Below are positions 23,153 to 32,594 of a stretch of DNA of 64,000 nucleotides, one piece after another. The translations under genes were made by a program, and so were the position numbers. Each line of letters begins with the position of its first letter. Positions within the stretch are counted from its first letter, which is position 1. Origin of the DNA: CAIYZT01 sp052387855 (GTDB lineage: Bacteria; Pseudomonadota; Alphaproteobacteria; Rhodobacterales; Rhodobacteraceae); contig JBQTIT010000021.1 in assembly GCA_052387855.1 (NCBI GenBank), positions 1 through 64,000 on the forward strand. The letters run 5' to 3'. The notes under the pieces were generated by a model. That model was not told where the DNA came from and did not search any database. It was given only the letters and a program-made list of their open reading frames with translations.

Positions 23153-25237
23153 ATGGCAACGATCATCCTCCTTTCCCCGCTTCTGGGCGCCATCCTCTGC
23201 GGCTTTGGCTGGCGCCTCATGGGCGAGCGCGCGGGCCAGATCATCGCCACCGCGCTCGTCTTTCTGGGCGCGGCGCTGTCCTGGCAGATATTCCTGACAT
23301 TTGACGGGCAGACCCAGCACATCGTCCTGATGCGCTGGATCGAGAGCGGCACGCTCAGCACCGACTGGGGCATAAGGCTGGACCGCCTGACCGCGATCAT
23401 GCTGGTGGTGGTCAACTCGGTCTCGGCGCTGGTGCATCTCTACAGCTTTGGCTACATGGCGCATGACGACAACTGGACGCATGGCGAGGCCTACAAGGCG
23501 CGGTTCTTCGCCTATCTGTCGTTCTTTACCTTTGCCATGCTGATGCTGGTCACCTCGGACAACCTGGTGCAGATGTTCTTTGGCTGGGAGGGGGTGGGGG
23601 TCGCCTCGTACCTTCTGATCGGGTTTTACTACCGCAAGCCCTCGGCCAATGCCGCCGCGATCAAGGCTTTCGTGGTCAACCGGGTCGGCGATTTCGGCTT
23701 TGCGCTGGGGATCTTCGGGCTCTTCTATCTGACCGACAGCATCCGGCTGGATGACGTCTTTGCCGCCGCGCCCGCGCTGGCGGAGACCAGCCTGCACTTC
23801 CTCTGGGCCGACTGGAACGCGGCGAACCTTTTGGGGGTGCTGCTCTTCATCGGCGCCATGGGCAAGTCGGCGCAGCTTTTCCTGCACACCTGGCTGCCCG
23901 ACGCGATGGAGGGGCCGACGCCGGTCTCGGCGCTGATCCATGCCGCAACCATGGTGACGGCGGGGGTGTTCCTGGTCTGCCGGATGTCGCCGCTGTACGA
24001 ATATGCCCCCGATGCCGCCACGATGATCACCGTGGTCGGCGCGATGACGGCGTTCTTTGCCGCCACCGTGGGCCTGGTGCAGAACGACATCAAGCGCGTG
24101 ATCGCCTATTCGACCTGCTCGCAGCTTGGCTACATGTTCGTGGCGGCCGGGGTCGGGCTTTATCCGGTGGCGATGTTCCACCTCTTTACCCATGCCTTCT
24201 TCAAGGCGATGCTGTTCCTGGGCGCAGGCTCGGTCATCCATGCGATGCACCACGAGCAGGACATGCGCAACTATGGCGGGCTGCGCCGCAAGATCCCCTT
24301 TACCTTCTGGATGATGCTGATCGGCACCCTTGCCATCACCGGCGTCGGCGTGCCGCTGACCCATTTCGGCTTTGCCGGCTTCCTGTCCAAGGATGCGGTG
24401 ATCGAGGGGGCCTGGGCCGGGTCCGCCTTTGCCTATCCGCTCTTGGTTCTGGCCGCCGCGATGACCTCTTTCTACTCCTGGCGGCTGATGTTCCTGACCT
24501 TCTGGGGCAAGCCGCGCGGCGATGCCCATGCCCATGACCACGCCGCGGAATCGCCGGCGACCATGCTGGTGCCGCTGGGCGTGCTGTCGGTCGGGGCGAT
24601 GCTGGCCGGGATGATCTGGTACGGCGTCTTTTTCGGCGACGAGGGCAAGATGCGCGCCTGGTTCGCGATGGAACCGGCCGTGGCCCATGCCGCCGAGGGT
24701 GAGGGCGAGGCCAGCGAAGCCGCCGCCACGACCGAGGAAAGCCATGGCGCGGCCGAGACGACCGAAGCCGCCCACGCCCCCGCCATGGCGCCGGCAGGAG
24801 CGATCCTGATGACGCGCGGCATCGACACCCTGCACAAGGCGCATGAGGCGCCGACCTGGGTGCGCCTGTCGCCCTTTGTCGCGATGGTGCTGGGCCTGAT
24901 GCTGGCGATCCAGTTCTACATCCGCAAGCCGCACCTGCCCGCCGCTCTGGCGCGCCAGCAGGCCCCGCTTTATCAGTTCCTCTTGAACAAGTGGTACTTT
25001 GACGAGCTTTACGACTGGACCCTGGTGCGCCCGGCCAAGTGGCTGGGCCGCTTCCTGTGGAAAAAGGGCGACGGCGCGGTCATCGACGGCGCGCTCAACG
25101 GCATCGCGATGGGGATCATCCCCTTCTTCACCCGCCTGGCTGGCCGCGCCCAGTCCGGCTATGTCTTTACCTACGCCTTTGCCATGGTTCTGGGGATTGC
25201 AGTCCTCATCACCTGGATGAGCCTCGGGGGGCGCTGA
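23153..25237 (+). CDS. nuoL: NADH-quinone oxidoreductase subunit L
   Basis: A 694-aa antiporter-like subunit (ND5 homologue) at the distal end of the membrane arm. Conserved blocks include WEGVGVASYLLIGFYY, the lysine helix region LPDAMEGPTPVSALIHAATMVTAG, and HLFTHAFFKAMLFLGAG. The long C-terminal lateral helix and last transmembrane helix are present. Between about residues 512 and 548 is a low-complexity Ala/Glu/Thr/His insertion (EGEGEASEAAATTEES...), which core ND5 proteins lack. The gene follows nuoK by four bases. Confidence 0.97.
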   Translation: MATIILLSPLLGAILCGFGWRLMGERAGQIIATALVFLGAALSWQIFLTFDGQTQHIVLMRWIESGTLSTDWGIRLDRLTAIMLVVVNSVSALVHLYSFGYMAHDDNWTHGEAYKARFFAYLSFFTFAMLMLVTSDNLVQMFFGWEGVGVASYLLIGFYYRKPSANAAAIKAFVVNRVGDFGFALGIFGLFYLTDSIRLDDVFAAAPALAETSLHFLWADWNAANLLGVLLFIGAMGKSAQLFLHTWLPDAMEGPTPVSALIHAATMVTAGVFLVCRMSPLYEYAPDAATMITVVGAMTAFFAATVGLVQNDIKRVIAYSTCSQLGYMFVAAGVGLYPVAMFHLFTHAFFKAMLFLGAGSVIHAMHHEQDMRNYGGLRRKIPFTFWMMLIGTLAITGVGVPLTHFGFAGFLSKDAVIEGAWAGSAFAYPLLVLAAAMTSFYSWRLMFLTFWGKPRGDAHAHDHAAESPATMLVPLGVLSVGAMLAGMIWYGVFFGDEGKMRAWFAMEPAVAHAAEGEGEASEAAATTEESHGAAETTEAAHAPAMAPAGAILMTRGIDTLHKAHEAPTWVRLSPFVAMVLGLMLAIQFYIRKPHLPAALARQQAPLYQFLLNKWYFDELYDWTLVRPAKWLGRFLWKKGDGAVIDGALNGIAMGIIPFFTRLAGRAQSGYVFTYAFAMVLGIAVLITWMSLGGR

Positions 25238-25241
25238 GACC

Positions 25242-26774
25242 ATGACCAACCTCCTGTCGATCATCACCTTTCTGCCGGCCGTCGCGGCCTTGGTGCTGGC
25301 GCTGTTCCTGCGCGGGAACGATGCGGCATCGCAGGGCAACGCCAGGATGCTGGCGCTGATCGCGACCTCGGCGACCTTTCTGCTGTCGCTGCTGCTGCTG
25401 GCCGGGTTCGACCCCGCCGATACCGGTTTCCAGTTTGTCGAGGAGGGCGCCTGGATCGCCGGCCTCAGCTACAAGATGGGCGTTGACGGCATCTCGATCC
25501 TGTTCGTGATGCTCACCACGTTCCTGATGCCGATCACCATCCTGTCATGCTGGGGCGTCACCAACCGCGTCAAGGATTACATGATCGCCTTCCTGCTGCT
25601 GGAAACCCTGATGCTGGGGGTATTCTGCGCGCTGGACCTGGTGCTGTTCTATCTGTTCTTCGAGGCCGGCCTGATCCCGATGTTCCTGATCATCGGCATC
25701 TGGGGCGGGGCAGAGCGGATCTACGCCGCCTTCAAGTTCTTTCTCTACACCTTCCTGGGCTCGGTCCTGATGCTGGTCGCGATGATCGCGATGTACATGG
25801 CTGCCGGGACCACGGACATCCCGACCCTGATGGGCTTTGACTTTGCGTCAGAGCCGATGGTGGTGCTGGGCATGTCCATCACCGGCGGGCTCCAGACGCT
25901 GCTGTTCCTGGCCTTCTTCGCCTCTTTCGCGGTCAAGATGCCGATGTGGCCGGTCCACACCTGGCTGCCGGACGCCCATGTGCAGGCGCCCACAGCCGGA
26001 TCGGTGATCCTGGCGGCGGTGCTCTTGAAGATGGGCGGCTACGGCTTTCTGCGCTTTTCGCTGCCGATGTTCCCCATCGGCGCCGATGTGATGGCGCCGC
26101 TGGTGTTCTGGATGTCGGCCATCGCGATCGTCTACACCTCTCTGGTGGCGCTGGCGCAGGCGGACATGAAAAAGCTGATCGCCTATTCCTCGGTCGCGCA
26201 CATGGGCTATGTCACCATGGGCATCTTTGCCGCCAACAGCCAAGGCGTCGATGGCGCGATTTTCCAGATGCTCTCGCACGGCTTCATCTCGGGGGCGCTC
26301 TTTCTCTGCGTCGGGGTGATCTATGACCGCATGCACACGCGCGAGATCGACGCCTATGGCGGGCTTGTGAACCGGATGCCGGCCTATGCGCTGGTGTTCA
26401 TGTTCTTTACCATGGCCAATGTCGGCCTGCCCGGAACATCGGGGTTCGTCGGCGAGTTTCTGGTGCTGATGGGCATCTTCCAGGTCAACACCTGGGTCGC
26501 GGCGGTGGCCACCTCGGGCGTGATCCTGTCGGCGGCCTATGCGCTGTGGCTTTACCGCCGCGTTGCGCTGGGGGCGCTGACCCGCGAGGCGCTGGCCAGC
26601 ATCACCGACATGTCGCGCCGCGAGCGGGCGATCTTTGCGCCGCTGGTGGTGATGACGCTGCTGCTGGGCGTCTATCCCGCCCTGGTGACCGACATCATCG
26701 GCCCCTCGGTGGCCGCGCTGGTCGCCGATTACCATGCCGCCCTGCCCGTCGTGGCAGAGGCCGCCTCGCACTAA
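25242..26774 (+). CDS. nuoM: NADH-quinone oxidoreductase subunit M
   Basis: A 510-aa antiporter-like subunit (ND4 homologue) with about 14 helices. Visible blocks are FFEAGLIPMFLIIGIWGG with the key Glu, the lysine-containing KMPMWPVHTWLPDAHVQAPTAGSV, and KLIAYSSVAHMGYV. The gene follows nuoL by four bases. No anomaly was seen. Confidence 0.97.
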   Translation: MTNLLSIITFLPAVAALVLALFLRGNDAASQGNARMLALIATSATFLLSLLLLAGFDPADTGFQFVEEGAWIAGLSYKMGVDGISILFVMLTTFLMPITILSCWGVTNRVKDYMIAFLLLETLMLGVFCALDLVLFYLFFEAGLIPMFLIIGIWGGAERIYAAFKFFLYTFLGSVLMLVAMIAMYMAAGTTDIPTLMGFDFASEPMVVLGMSITGGLQTLLFLAFFASFAVKMPMWPVHTWLPDAHVQAPTAGSVILAAVLLKMGGYGFLRFSLPMFPIGADVMAPLVFWMSAIAIVYTSLVALAQADMKKLIAYSSVAHMGYVTMGIFAANSQGVDGAIFQMLSHGFISGALFLCVGVIYDRMHTREIDAYGGLVNRMPAYALVFMFFTMANVGLPGTSGFVGEFLVLMGIFQVNTWVAAVATSGVILSAAYALWLYRRVALGALTREALASITDMSRRERAIFAPLVVMTLLLGVYPALVTDIIGPSVAALVADYHAALPVVAEAASH

Positions 26775-26786
26775 AGGACCGATCCG

Positions 26787-28223
26787 ATGACTGGCGCCGA
26801 TTTCTCCGTTCTCCTGCCCGAGGTCCTGCTGGCCCTTTACGCGATGGCCGCGCTCTTGATCGCCGTCTATGGCGCCAGGGACAGGTTCGCGCCCGTGCTG
26901 ACCGGGGTGACCGCCGTGGTCTTTGCGGGCATCGCGCTGATGATCGCCACGCGCGGCGGGCAGGGGGGCGGCGCCACGGGCGGCATGTTCCTGGACGATG
27001 CCTTTGCGCGATTTGCCAAGGTCACCATCCTTCTGTCCTCGGCCGGGGTGCTGCTGATGGGGCAGGGCCACGCGGCGCGGCGGGGCCTTGGGCATTTCGA
27101 ATACCCGCTGCTGGCGGTGCTGGCGGTGATCGGGATGATGGTCATGGTCTCGGCCGGGGACCTGATGACGCTGTACATGGGGCTGGAGCTGCAATCGCTG
27201 GCGCTTTACGTCATGGCCGCGATGCGCCGGGACAGCGTGAAGTCGACCGAGGCGGGGCTGAAGTATTTTGTCCTTGGCGCGCTGTCGTCGGGCATCCTTC
27301 TTTACGGCGCCTCGCTGGTCTACGGCTATGCCGGCACCACGCTTTTTGCCGGGATTCTCTCGACACTGGGCGGCGATGTCGGCATCGGTCTCGTGATCGG
27401 GCTCGTGCTGGTGCTGGCGGGTCTGGCCTTCAAGGTCTCGGCCGCGCCCTTCCACATGTGGACCCCCGACGTCTACGAGGGCGCGCCGACCCCGGTCACC
27501 GCTTTTCTGGCCACCGCGCCCAAGGTAGCGGCGATGGTGCTGATCGCGCGCGTGGCGCAAGACGCCTTTGGCGCCATTCCCGGCGACTGGACCCAGGTTC
27601 TGGCGGCGCTGGCGGTGCTGTCGATGTTCTGGGGCGCCGTGGCGGCCATCGGACAGACCGACATCAAGCGCCTGATGGCCTATTCCTCGATCGCGCACAT
27701 GGGATTTGCCCTGGTCGGTCTGGCGGCGGGCAGCGAATTTGGCGTGCAGGCCATGCTGATCTACATGGCGATCTATGTGACGATGAACCTTGGCACCTTT
27801 GCCTTCATCCTGTCGATGGAGCGGGACGGCGTGCCGGTGACCGACATCGCCAGCCTGAACCTCTTCGCCCGTGCCGCGCCGCTCAAGGCGCTGGCGCTTC
27901 TGGTGCTGCTCTTCTCGCTGGCGGGGGTTCCGCCGATGCTGGGGTTCTTCGGCAAGTTCTATGTGCTGAAAGCGGCGGTTGACGGCGGCATGGCCTGGCT
28001 GGCGCTGGCCGGGGCGGTCGCCTCGGTGATCGGGGCGTTCTATTATCTGCGCATCGTCTTTTACATGTACTTCGGCGCCGAGGGCGCGCGGCTGGACAGC
28101 CGCATGTCGCCGGCGCAGTGGGTGATGCTGATGGCGGTGGCCTCGGTCATGCTTCTTGGCGTGGTGAACCTGTTCGGACTCGAGGCGCCGGCGCTGGCCG
28201 CGGCCTCTGCCCTCCTTGGCTGA
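26787..28223 (+). CDS. nuoN: NADH-quinone oxidoreductase subunit N
   Basis: A 478-aa antiporter-like subunit (ND2 homologue). It contains GLELQSLALYVMAAMRRDS, the lysine block FKVSAAPFHMWTPDVYEGAPTPVTAF, and KRLMAYSSIAHMGFALVG. It is the last nuo gene, and its 3' end overlaps the start of birA by eight bases, so there is no terminator after the complex I genes. Confidence 0.97.
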   Translation: MTGADFSVLLPEVLLALYAMAALLIAVYGARDRFAPVLTGVTAVVFAGIALMIATRGGQGGGATGGMFLDDAFARFAKVTILLSSAGVLLMGQGHAARRGLGHFEYPLLAVLAVIGMMVMVSAGDLMTLYMGLELQSLALYVMAAMRRDSVKSTEAGLKYFVLGALSSGILLYGASLVYGYAGTTLFAGILSTLGGDVGIGLVIGLVLVLAGLAFKVSAAPFHMWTPDVYEGAPTPVTAFLATAPKVAAMVLIARVAQDAFGAIPGDWTQVLAALAVLSMFWGAVAAIGQTDIKRLMAYSSIAHMGFALVGLAAGSEFGVQAMLIYMAIYVTMNLGTFAFILSMERDGVPVTDIASLNLFARAAPLKALALLVLLFSLAGVPPMLGFFGKFYVLKAAVDGGMAWLALAGAVASVIGAFYYLRIVFYMYFGAEGARLDSRMSPAQWVMLMAVASVMLLGVVNLFGLEAPALAAASALLG

Positions 28224-28971
28224 GCCGGGCTGGCCCGCGGGCGTGGCGCGCCACGTCCTGGCCGAGGTGGACAGCACCAACGCGCTGGCCTTGCGCCTGG
28301 CGCCGGACCTGACCGGGCCGGCATGGTTCCTGGCCCAGACGCAAAGCGCCGGGCGGGGGCGGCGGGCGCGGCCCTGGGCCAGCCCGGCGGGAAATTTTCA
28401 CGCCAGCCTGCTGTGCTTTCCGGGCGGCCCGGCGGCGGCGGTGGCGCTGTGGTCCTTTGCCATTTCGCTCGCCCTGTGGGAGGCGCTGGCGGCGCTGACC
28501 GGGCAGGGGCCGCGTCTGGCGCTGAAATGGCCGAACGATGTGCTGCTGGACGGGGCCAAGGTGGCCGGGATCTTGCTGGAATCCTCGGGCACGGGCGCAA
28601 GGATCGAGCATCTGGCGATCGGCGTCGGGGTCAACCTGATCGCTGCCCCCCCGGCCGAGACGCTGGAGCCGGGCGCGTTGCCGGCGGCCTCGGTTCTGGG
28701 GCAGACCGGCCAGACCATCACCCCCGCCGCGCTGCTGGACGCGCTCGCCCCCGCCTATGCGCGCTGGGAGGCGGTGCTGGAGCGGCAGGGCTTTGCCCCG
28801 CTGCGCGAGGCCTGGCTGGCCAGGGCGGCCCGGCTGGGCGAGCCGATCACCGCCCGCACCGCAAAGGCCGTGCATCGCGGCCGCTTCGAAACGATAGATT
28901 TACACGGCCATCTGATCCTGCACACTGCATCCGGGCGCCTGTCGATCCCGGCGGCGGATGTGTTTTTCTGA
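28216..28971 (+). CDS. birA: Biotin--[acetyl-CoA-carboxylase] ligase, monofunctional
   Basis: A 251-aa biotin protein ligase that activates biotin with ATP and attaches it to carboxylases. The biotinyl-AMP loop GRGRRARPW is at 46-54, followed by LALKWPNDVLLDGAKVAGIL and a short C-terminal SH3-like domain. The N-terminal DNA-binding domain of E. coli BirA is absent, so it is not a repressor. The TTG start at 28216 gives the best fit and overlaps nuoN. A GTG at 28243 is an alternative that would remove nine residues. Confidence 0.92.
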   Translation: MAEPGWPAGVARHVLAEVDSTNALALRLAPDLTGPAWFLAQTQSAGRGRRARPWASPAGNFHASLLCFPGGPAAAVALWSFAISLALWEALAALTGQGPRLALKWPNDVLLDGAKVAGILLESSGTGARIEHLAIGVGVNLIAAPPAETLEPGALPAASVLGQTGQTITPAALLDALAPAYARWEAVLERQGFAPLREAWLARAARLGEPITARTAKAVHRGRFETIDLHGHLILHTASGRLSIPAADVFF

Positions 28972-28982
28972 AAGGGGCGGCG

Positions 28983-29756
28983 ATGCTGCTGGCCATCGAC
29001 TGCGGCAATACCAACACGGTCTTTTCGCTCTGGGACGGGACCCGCTTTCGCGGCACCTGGCGCATCTCGACCGACCACAGGCGGACGGCCGACGAATATT
29101 ATGTGTGGCTGTCGTCGCTGATGACGCTGGGCGGGGTCGAGGCGCGGGTCAGCGCGGCGATCATCTCGTCCACCGTGCCGCGCGTGGTCTTCAACCTGCG
29201 CGTCCTGTGCAGCCGCTATTTCGACTGCCGTCCGCTGGTGGTGGGCAAGCCCGAATGCCGCCTGCCGGTGGCGCCGCGGGTCGATCCGGGCACCGCCGTG
29301 GGGCCCGACCGGCTGGTCAACACCGTGGCCGGCTTTGACCGGCATGGCGGCGATCTGATCGTGGTCGATTTCGGCACCGCCACCACCTTTGACGTGGTCG
29401 ACACCGATGGCGCCTATGTCGGCGGGGTGATCGCGCCCGGCGTCAACCTCAGCCTTGAGGCGCTGCACATGGCCGCCGCCGCGCTGCCGCATATCGACGT
29501 CGCCAGACCGCCGCGCGCCATCGGTACGAATACGGTGGCCTGCATGCAGTCGGGTGTGTATTGGGGCTATGTCGGTCTTGTCGAAGGGATCGTGCGCGAG
29601 GTGCGGCGAGAGCGGGAAAGACCCACAAGGGTGATCGCAACCGGCGGGCTCGCCTCGCTTTTCGCGCAAGGCACCGATCTTTTCCATTCGGTCGAGGACG
29701 ATCTGACCATGCACGGGCTCGTCCTGATCCACAGCTACAACAAGGAAGTCACCTGA
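28983..29756 (+). CDS. coaX: Type III pantothenate kinase
   Basis: A 257-aa ASKHA-fold kinase for the first step of coenzyme A synthesis. It starts MLLAIDCGNTNTVFSLWDG with the phosphate-binding loop. VDPGTAVGPDRLVNTVAGF and VVDFGTATTFDVVDTDG, characteristic of type III enzymes, follow. The ATG at 28983 is preceded by AAAGGGGCGG. The gap from birA is eleven bases, and the TGA shares one base with the next ATG. Confidence 0.96.
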   Translation: MLLAIDCGNTNTVFSLWDGTRFRGTWRISTDHRRTADEYYVWLSSLMTLGGVEARVSAAIISSTVPRVVFNLRVLCSRYFDCRPLVVGKPECRLPVAPRVDPGTAVGPDRLVNTVAGFDRHGGDLIVVDFGTATTFDVVDTDGAYVGGVIAPGVNLSLEALHMAAAALPHIDVARPPRAIGTNTVACMQSGVYWGYVGLVEGIVREVRRERERPTRVIATGGLASLFAQGTDLFHSVEDDLTMHGLVLIHSYNKEVT

Positions 29757-31432
29757 TGGCGGGCGAGCGGCTCATCTATCTTCCCCTGGGCGGGGCCGGC
29801 GAGATCGGCATGAATGCCTATGTCTACGGCTATGGCCGCCCCGGCAAGGAGCGGCTCTTGCTGGTCGATCTGGGCGTGGCCTTTCCCGACATGGACAGCA
29901 GCCCCGGCGTCGATGTGATCGTGCCCGACATCGCCTGGCTGGTGGACAACGTTGACCGGCTTGAGGGCATCGTCATCACCCATGCGCACGAGGACCACAT
30001 CGGCGCGCTGCCGCATCTGTGGCCGAGCCTGCGCAAGCCGGTCTATGCCCGCAAGTTCACCGCCGCCATCGGCCGGCTGAAGTTCGAAGAGGCCGGCCTG
30101 CCCAGGGACGCCATCACCACCGTCGGCGCCCGCCCCGAAAAGACCGCGATCGGCCCCTTCAGCGTGCAGTTCCTGCCCGTCAGCCATTCGATCCCCGAAT
30201 CCGCGATGCTGATCATCGACACGCCGGCCGGGCGGATCATCCACTCCGCCGATTTCAAGCGCGACGCGACGCCCGTGGTGGGCGAGGCCTGGGACGAGGC
30301 CCTGATGGCCGAGGTCGCGGCCGAGGCGCCGGTGCGGGTCCTTGCCTGCGATTCGACCAATGTCTTTTCCACCCATGCCGGCCGGTCCGAAGCGACGCTG
30401 GCAGAGCCTTTGGCCGAGTTGATCAAGGCGGCCTCGGGCATGGTGGTGGCCACGACCTTTGCCTCGAACGTCGCGCGGCTCAAGACGCTGACCGCAGCGG
30501 CCGTGGCGGCCGACCGGTCGGTCTGCCTGATGGGGCGCGCGATGAAGCGGATGGTGGCGGTGGCGCAGGAAACCGGCGTTCTCACCGACTTTCCCCGCAT
30601 CATCACCCCCGAAGAGGCGGTCGAGGTGCCAAGGCGCAACCTGATGCTTCTGGTCACCGGCAGCCAGGGCGAGCGTCGCGCCGCCTCGGCCGCGCTGAGC
30701 CGGGGCAAGTACCTGGGGATGGAACTGCGCGAGGGCGACACCTTTCTGTTTTCCTCCAAGACCATCCCGGGCAACGAACGCGGCGTTCTGCGGGTGATGA
30801 ACGCGATGTCGGAACTGGGGGTCGAGATCGTCGACGACCAGGGCGGCAAGTACCACGTCTCGGGCCATGCCAACCGGCCCGACCTTGAACACGCCCACCG
30901 GGTGTTTCTGCCGGACATGGTGATTCCCATGCATGGCGAGCACCGCCACCTGCGCGAGCACATGAAGCTGGCGCATGAATCCGGCATCGCCTCGATCGTG
31001 GTGACCAACGGGCAGTTGGCCGATCTCAGCGGCGAGGCGCCGGTCATCGCCGAGCGGATCGACACCGGCCGGGTCTATCTGGACGGCTCGGTGCTGGTCG
31101 GCGCTGCCGACGGCGTGGTGCGCGACCGGATCCGGATGGCGCTGAACGGGCTGGTCATCGTCACGGCCATCCTGGACGAGCAGGACGCCCCGCTGGGCGA
31201 GGCCTGGGTCGAGACGCTGGGCCTGCCGGACATGGGCCGCTCGGGCCGGCCGCTGAACGAGGCGCTGGAGGCCGAACTGACCGAGTTTCTGGATGGCGCC
31301 GGCCGCAAGGTGTTGTCGGACGACCAGAAGCTGGACGAGGCGATCAAGCGCATCGTGCGGCAGGTCAGCGTCGAGGAGATCGGCAAGAAGCCCGAGGTTG
31401 TGGTCATCGTCAGCCGGCTCGCGCTGGACTGA
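29756..31432 (+). CDS. rnj: Ribonuclease J
   Basis: A 558-aa metallo-beta-lactamase/beta-CASP nuclease for mRNA decay and RNA maturation, with 5'-3' exonuclease and endonuclease activity in the family. The zinc motif HAHEDH gives His76, His78, Asp80 and His81. The beta-CASP blocks GSQGER and SGHANRPDL follow, then a C-terminal domain. Its ATG overlaps the coaX stop, a pairing common in alphaproteobacteria. A small GC hairpin, CCGGCC-TTT-GGCCGG (31434-31448), lies directly after the stop and may attenuate transcription into prfA. Confidence 0.95.
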   Translation: MAGERLIYLPLGGAGEIGMNAYVYGYGRPGKERLLLVDLGVAFPDMDSSPGVDVIVPDIAWLVDNVDRLEGIVITHAHEDHIGALPHLWPSLRKPVYARKFTAAIGRLKFEEAGLPRDAITTVGARPEKTAIGPFSVQFLPVSHSIPESAMLIIDTPAGRIIHSADFKRDATPVVGEAWDEALMAEVAAEAPVRVLACDSTNVFSTHAGRSEATLAEPLAELIKAASGMVVATTFASNVARLKTLTAAAVAADRSVCLMGRAMKRMVAVAQETGVLTDFPRIITPEEAVEVPRRNLMLLVTGSQGERRAASAALSRGKYLGMELREGDTFLFSSKTIPGNERGVLRVMNAMSELGVEIVDDQGGKYHVSGHANRPDLEHAHRVFLPDMVIPMHGEHRHLREHMKLAHESGIASIVVTNGQLADLSGEAPVIAERIDTGRVYLDGSVLVGAADGVVRDRIRMALNGLVIVTAILDEQDAPLGEAWVETLGLPDMGRSGRPLNEALEAELTEFLDGAGRKVLSDDQKLDEAIKRIVRQVSVEEIGKKPEVVVIVSRLALD

Positions 31433-31433
31433 C

Positions 31434-31502
31434 CCGGCCTTTGGCCGGAACGCCCGGCCTTGCCCGGGGCCTCCGGCGGGGATATTTGGGCGAAAGAGAA
31501 GG
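31434..31502. repeat. Dispersed intergenic element, copy 1 (divergent copy)
   Basis: The rnj-prfA gap contains a CCGGCC-TTT-GGCCGG hairpin and then GGGGATATTTGGGCGAAAGA (31478-31497) leading into GAAGG. The core GGATATTTGGGC plus purine tail recurs at 45468, 47424 and 59830. This copy has a shorter GC part and GAAA in place of AGAG. It reads in the direction of the flanking genes. Confidence 0.55.
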
Positions 31503-31538
31503 CGGCACCGTCTGCCTGTTTGACAAGGACTGCCCCCG

Positions 31539-32594
31539 ATGGTGCCGCTCGACACCCTTGCCCAGATCACCCAGCGGTTCGAATACATCGAGGCGCGCCT
31601 GGCCGCCGGGGCGCCGGGCGCCGAAATGGTGGCGCTGAGCCGGGAATATTCCGACCTGAAGCCGGTGGCCGAAGAGATCGGCGCCTATCGCCGCGCGCTG
31701 GACGACATCGCCGAGGCCGAGGCCATGCTGGCCGATCCGGACCTGCGCGTGCTGGCCGAGGAAGAGCTGCCGCGCCTGCGCGAGGCGCTGGCGGGCATGG
31801 AGCACAGCCTGCGACTGGCGCTTTTGCCCAAGGACGCCGCCGACGCCCGCCCTGCGATCCTTGAGATTCGCCCCGGAACGGGCGGCGACGAGGCCGGGCT
31901 GTTCGCGGCCGACCTCTTGCGCATGTACCAGCGCTATGCCGAGCGTCAGGGCTGGAGCTTCGAGATTCTCGAACAGCAGTTTTCCGACCTGGGCGGCATC
32001 AAGGAGGTCAGCGCCCATGTGCGCGGCGCCGGGGTGTTCGCCAAGCTCAAGTTCGAATCGGGCGTGCACCGCGTGCAGCGCGTGCCCGAGACCGAGGCGC
32101 AGGGCAGGGTTCATACCTCGGCCGCGACCGTGGCGGTGCTGCCCGAGGCCGAGGAGGTGGACATCGACATTCCCGCCGCCGACATCCGCATCGACACCAT
32201 GCGCGCCTCGGGCGCCGGCGGCCAGCACGTCAACACCACCGATTCGGCGGTGCGCATCACCCATCTGCCGACGGGGATGATCGTGACCTCGGCCGAAAAG
32301 TCGCAGCACCGCAACCGCGAGATCGCCATGCAGGTGCTGCGCGCGCGGCTTTTCGAGATGGAGCGCCAGCGCATCGCCGATGCCCGCGCCGCCGAGCGCA
32401 GGGGGCAGGTCGGATCCGGCGACCGGTCCGAACGCATCCGCACCTACAACTTTCCGCAAGGGCGGATCACCGATCACCGGATCAACCTGACGCTTTATGC
32501 CCTGCCGCAGGTCATGGCCGGCGATCTTGACGCGCTGATCGATGCTTTGGTGGCCAACGATCAGGCCGAAAAGCTGGCCGAGATCGAGGGATGA
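31539..32594 (+). CDS. prfA: Peptide chain release factor 1
   Basis: A 351-aa class I release factor recognising UAA and UAG. The catalytic GGQ motif is at 227-229 in RASGAGGQHVNTTDSAVR, and the codon-recognition region lies upstream in domain 2. GDRSERIRTYNFPQGRITDHR is the usual C-terminal block. Its TGA overlaps the prmC ATG as ATGA, pairing the factor with the enzyme that methylates its GGQ glutamine. Confidence 0.97.
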   Translation: MVPLDTLAQITQRFEYIEARLAAGAPGAEMVALSREYSDLKPVAEEIGAYRRALDDIAEAEAMLADPDLRVLAEEELPRLREALAGMEHSLRLALLPKDAADARPAILEIRPGTGGDEAGLFAADLLRMYQRYAERQGWSFEILEQQFSDLGGIKEVSAHVRGAGVFAKLKFESGVHRVQRVPETEAQGRVHTSAATVAVLPEAEEVDIDIPAADIRIDTMRASGAGGQHVNTTDSAVRITHLPTGMIVTSAEKSQHRNREIAMQVLRARLFEMERQRIADARAAERRGQVGSGDRSERIRTYNFPQGRITDHRINLTLYALPQVMAGDLDALIDALVANDQAEKLAEIEG

